From contig CAYWTX010000666.1 in the NCBI GenBank assembly GCA_964461295.1, forward strand, positions 1-5,936: a DNA stretch of 5,936 nucleotides, in the 5' to 3' direction. A program made the translations under genes and the position numbers. The DNA comes from CAYWTX01 sp964461295 (GTDB lineage Bacteria; Planctomycetota; Phycisphaerae; SM23-33). The notes under the pieces were generated by a model. The model ran no database searches. It saw only the letters and a program-made list of their open reading frames with translations, and had not been told where the DNA came from. Below are positions 5,758 through 5,936 of the stretch, piece after piece (within the stretch, counting starts at the first letter, position 1; every line of letters starts with the position of its first letter).

Positions 5758-5802
5758 CATCAGCCCATAACTGAGGCAGCATTATGATGTCAAGAACTGA
5801 TG
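5758..5802 (-). promoter_or_regulatory. Candidate autoregulated promoter of the VapB-type gene
   Basis: On the minus strand a perfect -35, TTGACA (5788-5793), is followed 18 bases later by TATGGG (5764-5769) as a poor -10. Transcription would then start at about 5757, almost at the ATG (5754-5756), implying a leaderless message; no Shine-Dalgarno is visible before that ATG. An inverted repeat, CATCAG (5797-5802, minus strand) and CTGATG (5758-5763), brackets the whole promoter. This is a plausible operator arrangement for an autoregulating ribbon-helix-helix protein. Confidence 0.38.
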
Positions 5803-5936
5803 GTGAGTAGAGCAGAGGCGCGCCTATGTTTAGGCCGACGGCTTCCGTTGTGCCCGTCCTTTCGGATTTCGTGGCAAATGGTCGTCAGGCCGTGCATCAC
5901 GTTTCCTCTGCCCTCTCTACAATTCCGTACGGCGGG
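5803..5936. other. Window end with no recognised gene
   Basis: The stretch has lower GC than the rest. On the plus strand a frame opens at ATG 5827 (AGAGG lies 7 bases upstream) and runs off the window after 37 codons. It has weak GC bias at third positions (about 57 percent by my count) and resembles no family I know. On the minus strand a frame entering from the right edge ends at the TGA just before the antitoxin promoter and is likewise unrecognised. Neither is called as a gene. Confidence 0.3.

Noticed and set aside
5827..5936. Start of a plus-strand gene at the right edge (MFRPTASVVPVLSDFVANGR...)
   Set aside because: Only 37 codons are visible, with weak third-position GC and no recognised family; left as unassigned sequence.

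Overview
The window reads as chromosomal DNA of a high-GC, uncultured-type planctomycete. Three things point there: a secreted sugar-active protein carrying a beta domain of the kind otherwise appended to planctomycete DUF1549/DUF1553 proteins, a Tat-exported protein of the sugar isomerase/epimerase type, and a group II intron of a type I associate with planctomycete genomes. This assignment rests on remembered family features; no search was run.

Layout. Bases 1-305 (+) are the 3' end of a group II intron: a collapsed reverse-transcriptase/maturase frame, then domain V (233-265), domain VI (269-302) with a bulged branch-point A at 298, and a 3' end at about 305. The intron lies antisense to, and 47 bases beyond the stop codon of, a 1127-residue exported six-hairpin-glycosidase-like protein (353-3736, -). 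A 151-bp divergent intergenic region separates that gene from a Tat-signal gene (3888-4112, +). The Tat gene starts as a sugar phosphate isomerase/epimerase-like protein but stops after only 74 codons and is probably a 3'-truncated remnant. After 143 bp of non-coding DNA with an 11-G run comes a YcaQ-type DNA glycosylase (4256-5470, -). Upstream of it, separated by 37 bp, is an orphan VapB-type antitoxin (5508-5756, -) with no toxin gene beside it. The last 180 bp hold a promoter-like sequence for the antitoxin and nothing else I can identify.

How the parts relate. The glycosidase-like protein and the Tat isomerase-like gene are divergent, so they probably once formed one carbohydrate-use locus under a shared control region. 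Their ribosome-binding sites share the string CACAAGGAG. The antitoxin and the YcaQ gene are co-oriented and may be co-transcribed, but their functions are not obviously linked. The window shows several signs of erosion: a deleted intron ORF, a truncated isomerase and an antitoxin without a toxin. No wholly new system is evident. The most unusual items are the miniaturised intron set into what looks like the glycosidase gene's terminator hairpin, and the orphan antitoxin directly in front of a DNA-repair gene.
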